In this document: piece by piece, positions 1 to 11,209 of the stretch
Layout: the number at the start of each line of letters is the position of its first letter
Numbering within the stretch: the stretch's first letter is position 1
Source of the DNA: Apostichopus japonicus
Taxonomy: Eukaryota; Echinodermata; Holothuroidea; Aspidochirotida; Stichopodidae
Direction of reading: 5' to 3'
Length of the DNA stretch: 64,000 nucleotides
NCBI RefSeq assembly: GCF_037975245.1
Contig: NC_092576.1
Span: 1,848,501-1,912,500, forward strand
Program-made: the position numbers and the translations under genes
Notes under the pieces: model-generated
Databases searched by the model: none
The model's input: the letters and a program-made list of their open reading frames with translations, nothing else
What the model was told of the DNA's origin: nothing

Positions 1-67
1 CCATCCCAAGTAGGAAGTTTTCATCGTGGAAGTTGACTTTAATCTTTTCTCTCTTTTTCTTAAACAG

Positions 68-2035
68 GTTTCACAAACTGGGGATAGAGGGCCTAGAATA
101 CAGATAGCCGTACCTGCCCAAGGGCTGGTAGAATTTAAGAATGCCCTCACAGAACTTTTAGAAGAATTTGGGACAGATGACCCATCAGGTACGATATAAG
201 CAGATTAAACAATTAAGACAAGTGCCTAACCTAATTACACAAGAGATATTGCAATGTGTGTGGTCCTCAAGCTGTTTGTTGGGTTTGTCGGGTGTTTGTG
301 CGTCCGTCTAATCATTTAACGATATGATTGCTCCGCAGGGACTCTCTCCAATTGTATCCCTGCCTCTCTCGCCAATCTCTCTCTTTTTTCTCTTTTGCTT
401 TCTCTTGACAGTAGAGGAGAGCCAGGCCCCTCTTCCAAAGAGTCAACAATTCTGGGTAGAGAATAAGCATTTTTTTTTCGATATTGGTAGCAATTACAGA
501 GGTGTGTACATGCGGATCAGTGAAGTACAGGTAAGACGATTGTCGAAATCAAAGCGAGTTTTAGGCCTCGTCGATTGAAACAAATCGAGAAAAGTCGCCA
601 TTTGCACGTAGTCGTATCAAGCTTGTGGTACTGGTGTAGCATTTGACTTATGCAGACAGGAAGTGGACGTCAAAATTAATTGGAAAGTTATTCTTATCAG
701 CTCAAAGGATCGCAAAAATGTGTCAGTGGTGGGAACCGTTGTGGACGTGACCAAGGTTACCTCAGACGGACCGTCAGGATATGCTAAATTGCATTCATCC
801 GATATAAATAGAAATAAGTGTGATAAATCTAATTATTTATAGTTGAAATGTTTACTTTGCTATAATTCAATAACAGGTGTTCATGAAATGATGAGTGACA
901 CAAAACAGGAATATGTTTGTGTCACAGGGCAAGTAGAATTCCCCTTGGTATGAGTACAAGTAGAATTCCCCTTGGTAGGAGTACTAGTAGAATTCTCCTT
1001 GGTATGAGTACTAGTAGAATTCCCCTTGGTATGAGTACTAGTTGAATTCCCCTTGGTATGAGTACTAGTTGAATTCCCCTTGGTATATGTACAAGTAGAA
1101 TCCCCTTGGTATGAGTACTAGTAGAATTCCCTTGGTATGAGTACTAGTAGAATTCCCTTGGTATGAGTACTAGTAGAATTCCCCTTGGTAGGAGTACAAG
1201 TAGAATTCCCCTTGGTATCTGTACAAGTAGAATCCCCTTGGTATGAGTACTAGTAGAATTCCCCTTGGTATGAGTGTGAGTAGCATTCCCTTGGTATGAG
1301 TACTAGTAGAATTCCCCTTGGTATGAGTGTGAGTAGAATTCTCTCGGTATGAGTACTAGTAGAATTCCCCTTGGTATGAGTACAAGTAGAATTCCCCTTG
1401 GTATGAGTACTAGTAGAATTCCTCTTGGTATGAGTACTAGTAGAATTCCTCTTGGTATGAGTACTAGTAGAATTCCCTTGGTATGAGTACTAGTAGAATT
1501 ACCCTCGGTGTGAGTGCTGAGTATGAGCACTAGCACAAATACTGAATCTAGTTCAAATGCAGGACCAGTGAACATGAGTGGGAGGCACAGTTAACCAATG
1601 GTTATCAGAGAAGTGGGCTAATGGAATTGTCACAGGTCAAACACTACTGTGATATTTTCAAGCAGTGAAACACTAACATTCACATCGGTTGTACATTTAG
1701 TTCCCATTGGTATATGTATATATCCTTCATAGAATGGACATATCGATACCTTTCTAAACATCGCAGTATCCGGTGAGCCTTTTGGGCATTCCCCAGAACC
1801 ATAGAGGGGGCGCTACTATTAAAAAAACATTTCTTTTTTGTCTTCACAGCCACGAAGTCAGTACCGTACGTCAATCACCATCCCGGAGAAGTCCTGGTCC
1901 CGTTTCCGGGATACGTTTACAGACTACTGCAGCAAGATGGATGAATTGAAGAAAACCCATCCTAACGGAGGCGGAGCAGAGGGCCACAGTCGGGAGCAAG
2001 AAGAGGAGGGCTCCGGCAGTCGAGACGCGGACTGA
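68..2035 (+). CDS. Pur-alpha family single-stranded nucleic-acid-binding protein, C-terminal part (3 exons)
   Basis: Purine-rich element binding proteins bind single-stranded DNA and RNA and act in transcription and mRNA transport. Three exons join in frame: 68-188 (after a TTAAACAG acceptor), 412-530 (phase 1 entry, donor GTAAGA) and 1850-2035 (after TCTTCACAG, ending TGA), giving 141 residues; the N-terminal part lies left of the window. The first exon carries [17 protein letters not shown], the C-terminal helix of PUR repeat 2. The second carries [20 protein letters not shown] and the third [19 protein letters not shown], together PUR repeat 3. A Gly/Glu-rich tail follows, as in vertebrate PURA. 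Vertebrate PURA has an uninterrupted coding region, so the introns are a lineage difference. I cannot separate PURA, PURB and PURG orthology from this fragment. Confidence 0.93.
930..1510. repeat. 27-bp minisatellite, about 21 copies, in a Pur-alpha intron
   Basis: Head-to-tail copies of a unit of about 27 bp whose core reads TTGGTATGAGTACTAGT followed by AGAATTCCCC. Copies differ by point changes (ACTAGT versus ACAAGT, GAATTCCCC versus GAATCCCC) and by 1-bp length changes. The array lies wholly between the acceptor-less stretch after exon 530 and the last coding exon at 1850. It produces a spurious repetitive reading frame on the minus strand. Confidence 0.95.
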
Positions 2036-5000
2036 TGATGGGGTTGGGGGGGGTTGAGAAGGAATTTTGGGGAGAGATAGAGAGATTTTGTGATAATGCC
2101 TTTAGAGTCTGTATTCATGTTAAGAGTAATACCATAGTATCACCATATTTTTCCTTTTTTTTTTCTTTTTTACTTTTTTTTTTTTTTTTTCCGTAGGCAT
2201 GGGTTCGTGGCGGACAGTGTTAGGACAGTTTCCGAGATAAAGTTGAATCATACAGTGGTTGCTGTCTTGGGTTACTCAGTAGACTACCACCACTGTTACC
2301 GATGTTTGTGTTTATGTGAATATGTGATGGTTGGATGGTTGGATGGTTGTGATGAAATCAGTTGAACTTGTGTATTTTTTTGAGGTAGTATTGGTACTAG
2401 GGGTATAAACGAGAAATGATTGAAAAGTTTGCTTGAAAGTGAGGGTGCATAGAACTAAGATGCGAAACTTCAGTCAAGAAGGCTGGAGTCATGGATTTGA
2501 AAAGATTGACAAAAGACTTTTTTTAGTGTGGTAGACAGAGAAATAAAGGGAAAAGGAATAGAAAAAAAGAAGCCATTCGGAAGAAAATAACACACGGTAA
2601 CTCACATTTCAATTTAACATGGAAACAAAAATTTGTTCAGAGGTTATAAAGATACAGAGGTAACTGTTAGTTATCGGGAATGTTAGCAAAACGCCAAGAC
2701 AAAAGGTGTGACGATTTCAGGATTTTTAATGCCTTGATACTAAATATAGCTGGCATAGTCAACTGGAAGAGTACAGTGTCTAAAAACAATGGAGTCTCTT
2801 TTTTTTATTGTGCTGAGATGTAGAAGGAAACGACATTAAATGTCAAGCCGAATGAGTGCAAGGATAGTTATCGCAAAACAGGCAGCTTCCGACCCCCAGT
2901 CCAAAAGTGGGATTTGAAACTGCCTCTCCTCCTCGCATAGTGCAGTTTGATATTGTTCGGGAGGGAGAATAGTTTTAAATGGCGGAACAAGTTTTCAGAC
3001 TGTTCCTTGCAGAATACGGTTTTGAAACTGCTCTGTATTAGAACACGGTTTCAAAATTGCTCCTTGCCAGTTGGGGTGTCAAATTGCTCCTTGCAATTTG
3101 AAGTTCGCTACTCCGTCAAGAGATGGCACCTCAGGCTGTTCCTCACAGAATATGAATCCATATTCTGTCTTGTCAGAAGGACAGTTTGAAGCTGTACAAT
3201 GTAAACAGAGCTTTCTAACGAGATATTCTTTGCTGGTATGTGGCTCATTCACAACCAGCTCCAGCTGGCAAAAACATTGACAGTTTATAAAGGAAATAAT
3301 TGACAATCTCAGCTGTTGTTTTACTCTCTTGACCAACAGAAGAGAAGCATTTCCCATATTTCAATTTATAACCATCTTTTAAATTGAATAAAATATTTTA
3401 AATCAAAATAATTTTACAGAAAAATTTGGATTTTATCTCCCTAAAGATTTCCACTTGGTTCTTTTTTTTCTTCCCTTTTTTTAATTTTTTTTTATTATCT
3501 TTAAGTTATCAACTTCTTTCCATTTTTTCCCCTAAGCTCTCATTTAATGTAAAAGACAGAAAAAATACACACAGTTGCTAAAACATATGTTTGACATGGA
3601 AGTGCCTGCCCTCGTTGGCACAAATCTTCCTCTCTTTTACAAGTCAAAAAAATTAGGGGGGTGGGGTGGGGGGTGGGAACTGGCTTACAAGTTCAAAATG
3701 GGAAGATAAAGATTAAAAAAAAAAGCAAAAAAATTTAAAGGAGAAAACCAAGACAAAAAAAAAAGAAGAAGAAGAAGAACATATATTCCTAGTAAAGGAC
3801 GGTTTATTACAAATTACAATACCATCAGTATTAGTTGTTTCGCTGATGTTTAAAGTACCAGTACAGAATAAGTGTCGTGAAATCCTTCGGTTTACATACG
3901 AATGGATGGTAGTTAATAACAAGAAGAAATATCTATTGACAAACAAAAGTGTCTTGTGGGTGGAAGCGATTTGGATGAAGACGTGGGGAAGACAAATTCG
4001 TTGGATTTTTTTCCTTTGTTTTTTCAAGGATTTATTTGTGTATCATATAGACAAACTCGGTACGAGGTAGAAAAAAGTGCAGAGTCAGTGGAATTAATAG
4101 TATCTATATTAATAATAACTATTATTATATCTTTAACCAGAGGAAAATTAAAAAGAAAAAAAATGGGAAAATAAGCCACACCAGAAAAAAAATAAATAAA
4201 AAGGTTAAACAAAATATCTAAACAAAACAAGGATCAAAAGCCAAGAAAAAAACAAAAAAATGAAAGAAAAAAAAATATAGAGAATTTAACAGATTAAAAA
4301 GTAAGAAAATATAGTTTGGCAGCTAAAGCCATTAAGCGTAAAAAAAAAGTGTTATAGATGTATTTGTTTAAGAATGTTTTTCAAATTTTTTAAAAAGAGT
4401 TTAGAAGTTTGTGAAAAAAAAATTACATTGAATGTTGACAATGCTGGTATGTTTTAGCTTGTTATAACAGCATCTTGTTAGGTTTTGTCACTTTAGTCAA
4501 TGGGATGATGGTATTGAAGTGCTTGTCAATATCTACAGGGCTTGGTATGTGCTCTTTCAAACTCTGTTATTGCAAATCTATCATTTTATTGGGTTATAAT
4601 AAACTTTACCAAGAACCCTTTAGAACTGTTCTCTGCTATGATATATTCCTGTAAAGAAATTGAAGTGCTTGTAAACATGGAACGTGAGGGTTGGGGGGAG
4701 TGAGTGGAGGGTTAACAAGGCCCAAGGGGAAATCTTGAAGTTGTTGCAGGGATGCATTGAGAATTGACAAGAAATTTACTTGAAAAGAGGGTTGTACATC
4801 AGGAATTGAAGATGAACGTTAACCAAAATATCATACTAATTGTGATAGTGTCCTACTAAATTGTGAGTAACGATAGAGGGATTAAGAAGTCAGTTGCTGT
4901 GTAGAGGGCGCTATATCACTTTTATTTTGTGAAGCAATGGTGGCAGCAACTCATTTTAAAGTGGTAACGGTTGCAACCTTGGCTTGGAAATGTATTGCAA

Positions 5001-8000
5001 GAAGATGAACAGCATTAGTTTTTATGAATATTCTTTTTAAAATACTAGTGTTTTCTTTGGGGGGGAAGAGGGGGGGGGGCTGGAGGAGGAATTAAAGGCA
5101 ATCTAGATTTGGGGTGGGGAAAAAGGTTTTGGCAATTCTCCAAAGCTGGCCATGAGGAGGTTGCATTCATCTATTAGACACCAGACAAAGCCCTTCTTAT
5201 TGTAAGTGTAGTATTCATTTGGCATAACGTACAGTATGACCTGTAGTATTAGTAGTAGTGATCTGTCTTTCTGGTATCATGAGGATTCTTTTTTTGCTTT
5301 TTTGTTTCATTTATTGCAAGCTTGAATTTCCCTGCGAAAATTAATCACATGCAAATGGAATTGGAACAATGTGCACCACCGTTAACAGTATTTTTCAATA
5401 ATCATTATTGGAGGGATACACAGAATTCTATTCAAATGTTATTTTGGAATCAACTGTATAGCTTCAGTCATGGTAAAGTTCTCTTTGTTATTAAACATCT
5501 TGAAGGGTGCAAATCATATCAAATATGCAAACGTGAAGATCATGTGTAGTACCTGCAAACCATATTATTGCAAGTTCTCCCTCTCTCACACACCCCATGG
5601 ATGCCCTCCACCCACAGCCCCCACCCCTCATGCACTGTAGGACTGAATAAGCTAGAGGGTTAGTCTTGGAATGAGAAGCAGAATCAAAGTGCAGAGTTGA
5701 AATGTTATCTTTGCTTTGTTTCGCAGTGGTTTCCACTGACCCCATTGGTTTTGTGTGGATTATTTCAAGTTATACGGATCTGGGCGGAGTGGATTCAATG
5801 CGAAAAGTATATTGCAAGTTAAAAGTAAAAAAGGAAGATAGTTCAGTTGCATAGACTGCTGTGGAAAAGGGCTCAAATTTCTACTAGTGGTAATATTTGG
5901 TTTGTTGATTGGATGATGGCTGGGTTGACATTTTATTGCTAAAGATGGTAGCTAGAAGCACTTTACTTGGATGGTTCTTTTTCGTGTTTTTTTTTGGTAT
6001 TATGTTCCTCATTAGTAACCCCGTTATCAGGACATTGTTATCCCTGTTGTATGGTAATTTCCTTGTTGCTGACTGTGACCTAGAACCGCCCTATATTTTG
6101 TCATCCACGTTTGAAGACAACAACCGATGCCTTACACATTTTTAAGATGAAGAATATACACAGACTTGGAAGAGTCAAAAGGTAAAATTTGCATCCATGG
6201 AATAAATTAACAAAGCTAAAAGAGATGGAAATACTAAAACTCAGTTGACGTAAGCATCTCTCGGTATCAACTATTTCCAGCCAAGAGAAACTTGCAAGGA
6301 GAGGGAGGCTGTGGGCTTGCATTGTTGCTGGCTCCTGTATCTTTTAGATGGGGTTACTTGTGTTGTTCATGAGGTCATAATCATAGCGACACGCTTGTTT
6401 CTGTAATCACTATGGGATTAGAAGATTATGAAGGTGTTGTATATTAACCAAAGACCAGAACTCATAAACACATATTAAAAGCAAAGTCTCGTCTTTTTCG
6501 GCTGTTTCTGAGAAACATAATCAGTTGAAGGTTGAATTCTAATTGCTGTGTTTGCATCGTGGTTGTTTCCTTTTACCCTCTGTTTTTTATTTCATCTTTT
6601 TGCACTTTCTTAGCAATTGTCATCCCCGCACTTTAACTTCGAGTGTTGACAATATATATATTTAATTATCTGAGAACATTTAAAACAATTTATCTTCATT
6701 TTGCAGTTTGGGAAGATGTCTTAACATTCTCTTTTTTTTCTTTCGTTTTTAGTCATAAAGAGTAACAGAAATGTCATCAATAGGTTTTAGGAATTAGGAG
6801 AAGGAAAGAAAAAAACAGTATTTTAAATATTTCTTTAAAGGCACTGTGAACACAAGACTGAGAAGTGTTGTATATTGGTAATACCAATGGCTAATTAAAT
6901 GGGTGATTTGCCTGCTTGAATATTTTACATCAACCCTCTGAAAAAAAGGGGGGGGTGGGTGGGGGTGAAAGTTGCATGGTGTATGCATCAGTTAGTTATT
7001 TAAGGGTCCTTATTTATTATTAATATTTATTTATTTTGGCTAGAAGGTGAAACTATTCTGCCGGATAACATCATCTTGCTGGTGTGTCGTGTCACTGATT
7101 CGGTAAAACTGATCATGTTAGGAAATGTACATCAGAGTGACTTTATTGAATATTCATCTAACACATGCATATCCATATATTTATCATGTGACCATCCTTC
7201 TGCAAATTTATATCCATCAAAAGTTATGACAATGTATGCTGAAAATTTTCTCTTTGTCGGGCACAGGGCTGTAAGTGCAGTCATTGTGGCAATACTCATG
7301 TTATATTCATGAGAATATTTTCATGAATATGTTGTATCTTAGTAAAGTTACACACAGGTTCCTTTTACATTCATGCAAATTTGTTCAGCCATATTTGGAA
7401 TATCCCTTATGGGTAAAAAGTAGAAAAAGTGAAATGTCCTTGATTTTTTTTTTGGGTGGGGGGGGGGAGGGGAGGGAGCTTCAATGCAAAACTAAAAGTT
7501 CAAATTTTGCAATGCATAAACGTTTTTATTCTTTATTTGGTCTATGAAAATTGTAATTGTTTTCAGACACTTCCCTGCCCAAACATCATATTTCATCATT
7601 TTTATTATGTTTAGCTTTTAACTTCTGGAGTTTTAACCCTAAGCAATTCAAAATAGATATAGATGTCCAAATCTGTATCATATGAAGTGATAATTATTTC
7701 TTTAGAGGAATGTGAAGCTTTCACCCAGTATTAAAGAAAACCGTGGAATAATTTTCGTGTAGATGTTCTTGATTTGTTGCATGATCCGATGTTAATGAAT
7801 AAGGAGTCACATGATGCATTTTACTGGTTATGGAAGCACATTCATTACCCGGATAGGACATTTGTGAAATTACGATAACAATTTTATTTCCTGTTTAAGC
7901 ATTTCTTCTTCCTGCTTTAAAACATTTTACTAACTGGATAAAGTTCTTCCAGGTATTTTTTTTTACATGGATAAAGAATCTTCTGAGTAATTATTCTCTT

Positions 8001-9095
8001 TGCTGGGTTCATTTAATCGGCTCAAACTGGTTTGCTTTGCTATTTTCCAACATAGATTCATCTGATATGGGATTAAAGAGTATCCCCTCCTCATAGGTAA
8101 ATTGCATTCTATAAAAGTTAGCAGGTCTATTTATGTTCACAAAAAAAAGTATACTTTCTCTTCAGGATTGTGAATATTCTGTTATGTGAGAAAGTATACT
8201 TACATGTTCTTTTATTGGGTAAGTAGTATGCTTATAACTTGGTGAAATGTTCATATTTGTTGGGAAATATTCTTCTCACTGGGTTTAACCATTACTCTGA
8301 CTGGGTAAAAGCATCCTTATAAGTGGGTAATGACCATCTCCAGTGGTAATTCTTACCACCAAAATTTGAGATTAAAACTTTGTTTTTAAAACCGAGAGGA
8401 TTATACCAAGGCAAAGAGACATCCGGGACTATTTGTACTTGTTTCTATCCTTGGTTATCTTTGGCCAAGCATACAGAAGATGAGATGGGGTGAGAGGGCC
8501 AGGTTTTGTTAGATTTGTCTTTAGGGGTTAAGGAAAGAGGATTCCTCTGCAACCCCCCTCCCTCCCCCCTCCCATTTTTGAGCAGAAGCCTTGTAACGTT
8601 TTATTTTCCGGTTTGGTGTCAAGTTGTTGTGTACGATTTTTGTCAATCGATTAAGCATTTAGAGTTTGTGCTTGTGAATGTAACACTTTGTATTAAAATT
8701 AAGCTATTTACGATATGGACATTTATTACGGTAGATACAACACAAAAAACTTTAATATTGAGAAGAAAAATCATGTTAGGAAACTAGGATCCTTTATTTG
8801 CCAAGCCCTTAGGTAACTTTGAGTGTTGTAGTTCAAAAGCAAATTGAGCCCTTGTGAACCCCTTGTTACTTGTAAACCCCTTCAACCAATTTTCCAAATG
8901 CTGTTGCAGATGTTAAGATGAATCTAATAAGTGAACCAGTTTGATTCACAATAACGCCAAATGGTCTAGATGGAACAGTAGCTAGCCTCATCAGACCCCA
9001 TTACTGGTTACTATGTGTACATGTGTCCGCTGTTTGTTACTCGTTTGTTTTGTGCAGTACAGTAGAGTATGAAAATCAAGTGACATTGTGATGAT
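2036..9095. other. Non-coding stretch: Pur-alpha 3' UTR and downstream flank
   Basis: No open frame here resembles a known protein. The start should be the Pur-alpha 3' UTR; AATAAA-like hexamers near 3388 and 4190 are possible poly(A) signals, but A/T-rich runs make this weak. It contains homopolymer runs, G-runs near 3655, 5060, 6950 and 7460, and a short (GGATGGTT)n tract near 2327-2348. I see no tRNA or rRNA gene. Confidence 0.5.
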
Positions 9096-9099
9096 TCCA

Positions 9100-9262
9100 T
9101 AATGCTAAAACAACTCTATACTGTCCTCTCATATCATGTTTCAAAGCAATCGAACTAACAGTATGAACAGTTTCTAACCTCGATCTGATCTAATGCTAAT
9201 ACCACTCTATACTGTCCTCTCATATCACACTTCAATGCAATCGAACTGACAGTATGAACAGT
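9100..9262. repeat. Tandem duplication, two copies of about 75 bp
   Basis: The segment beginning near 9101 (TAATGCTAAAACAACTCTATA) recurs near 9192 (TAATGCTAATACCACTCTATA). Both run through a shared stretch ACTGTCCTCTCATATCA and end with AGTATGAACAGTT. The copies differ at a handful of bases and are separated by about 18 bp. Function unknown. Confidence 0.8.
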
Positions 9263-9873
9263 TCCTTACGTTTTTCTTGATAGAAACAAGAATATTTACA
9301 CTGTTTTGTACTGTCAATAGGAGTGCGTTGAAGCGGACACGAAAGTACCGTATAGAGAAAGTTGTCCCAACTCAGGGTGATTTAAGGCGGGTTTGATTTA
9401 AATATGCATGGTGTTGAAAGGTTACACATAAGCTGATCCAGGTTGTGGGTTACTAAATGAAAAGTTGAAATTAATTATTTGCAATGTATCTTGGAACCGA
9501 TCATTAACATAATTTAGAATAAAATGAAAAGTTAACTATCTTGATTTCTTGGTTGGAAGATAATTAATGGTTTGTTATGATCAGTCAGTCCCAAAACAGT
9601 GGTCTGTTAGCTGTTAAGTTAATACATTTTAACATTGGAAACCATTTGTGGAAGTGAAGTGGCCCTCCAGCCACACCCAGCATGATTGTTGGGCGCTGTC
9701 ATATCGACCCTACCTAGTTCCGCGAAACTTTACCAACTGCAGTCTATGACTGTAGATCGCGAAACTGGACTAGCTGCGGTGTCTGACTACAGATCGTAAC
9801 GGCATCCTGATTTAATCACTTATAGTTCATACAATTCAGTTCGTAATTATTAACGTAAGTATGTTAAGCACCT

Positions 9874-10095
9874 TCAGTTGTGTTTTCTACAGGGCATTTT
9901 TTTCGTTCGACGAAACTGCGCAAGTTGGAACATTGAACTAATCATTCTCCCACTCCATCTGTATGCAGATTCATCCACCGTGTACGTATGCTTGTAAACA
10001 GCATAGACCAAGGGAATAAGGACTGTTATGACAGACCCTATGAAGCAGGGCCAATAATATACAGGGATAATTGCTCTGTTTGAAAGAGGGGACAT
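9874..10095 (-). CDS. Possible short membrane-spanning exon, unrecognised
   Basis: A 73-codon minus-strand frame, ending at TGA, has one strongly hydrophobic segment (YYWPCFIGSVITVLIPLVYA) followed by a polar, basic tail. A possible splice acceptor (CTTTCAAACAG) lies inside the frame near 10072. I do not recognise the family and see no partner exon nearby. It may be a chance frame; its main support is the clear hydrophobic-then-basic layout. Confidence 0.18.
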   Translation of the reverse strand: MSPLSNRAIIPVYYWPCFIGSVITVLIPLVYAVYKHTYTVDESAYRWSGRMISSMFQLAQFRRTKKMPCRKHN

Positions 10096-10329
10096 TCGTT
10101 TTTGTTGTGCTTCAGAGTTCTCATTTTTGTCTTGGGTGTAAAACCAATGTTTTTAGAGTGACGTCATTGGAGAACAAGATTTTCACAGCGTTCGGTTTGA
10201 CATCATCTGTTATTACTTATTCTTTAAATGAACAAAACAAAAACAAGCAGCTATTTATTTCCACAACAGCTTTCTCTTCTTTCGTATTTTAGTTGTTTAT
10301 TCTAATAGCCTAAGTGGTTACTTTATCTA

Positions 10330-11160
10330 CAATAAATTACTTACTGGAGCAATAAGGCTGGTAATAAGCAAGATATGTCGTGAACTATTGTTTTTGAACT
10401 GACAATGCTAACATGCTCATGCTCTGGTAGATTTACCAGCTTACTAAAGTTATAGGATTGGCATTAAGCAAGATTACCTATTAAATATTTCAACCTGACA
10501 GGTTAAGATTTGCCGCTGTCAGCATCGTTGGGTCCTGTAGGTTAACAGCTTAGTAAAGTAGCCCCTTTAACATTAAACAAGGTATCTTTATCAAATAATT
10601 AAACCTGACAGTGGTAGCCTACCGAAACCAGCTTTACAGCTCTGATAGAATGACCAGATACTGCAGTAACTGGCTTTCAGTAAGATATTTAAATAAAAGT
10701 AGTTAAACCAGACAAGATAACATACGTTACTCTCACCTTATTGAAGTAATTCTAACGTTGAACAAGATATCCACATCAAACATTTGAACATGCTACTGAT
10801 AAAATGGCAATGGCAGCTGCATTTGGGTTTGCTAGCTTTTACCAACTAAACAACTAAAGGTATATCATCTAGTATTGTAAACCTGACAATTGAAACCAAA
10901 AATATCTGTACTCAATATTTAAACCTGAACATGTCTATATATGGTAGCTTTATTGCTCTGGTAGCATAACTTGCTCACTGAATTCCTTTATATTAACATT
11001 GAAGGATGTTGTATTTACCAAATGCTTGAACCTGATAAGGATGGCATGCCCACGGCAGCTTTTGCTCCGGTAGCTTTAACATGATTACTGAAGGAATATT
11101 ACAACTGCAAGCTACAATGATATATCATTATCAAGTATTTCAACATGACTATGGTCGTAT
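10330..11160. repeat. Highly degenerate tandem repeat, unit about 100-115 bp
   Basis: Related phrases recur at roughly regular spacing: variants of ATTAAGCAAGAT followed by TATCAAATATTT and AACCTGACA appear near 10360-10390, 10460-10500, 10570-10610, 10675-10715, 10755-10795, 10860-10890 and 10905-10930, with weaker copies to about 11160. Each is followed by variants of GCTCTGGTAG and TTTACCAGC. Copies are heavily diverged, so this looks like an old satellite-like array. It ends just before the 3.6-kb duplicated block. Confidence 0.6.
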
Positions 11161-11209
11161 GTGTTATAATGTGTTGCATTGGGAGACCAATTTGTAGCTG
11201 TATAACACA

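Noticed and set aside
1303-1575. 90-codon repetitive minus-strand frame
   Set aside because: It is the minisatellite unit read through; the repeat length is a multiple of three, so the frame stays open by chance.
5322-8787. Several 60-93 codon frames in the Pur-alpha downstream region
   Set aside because: Lengths fit chance for AT-rich DNA, no homology is apparent and no consistent splice context was seen.
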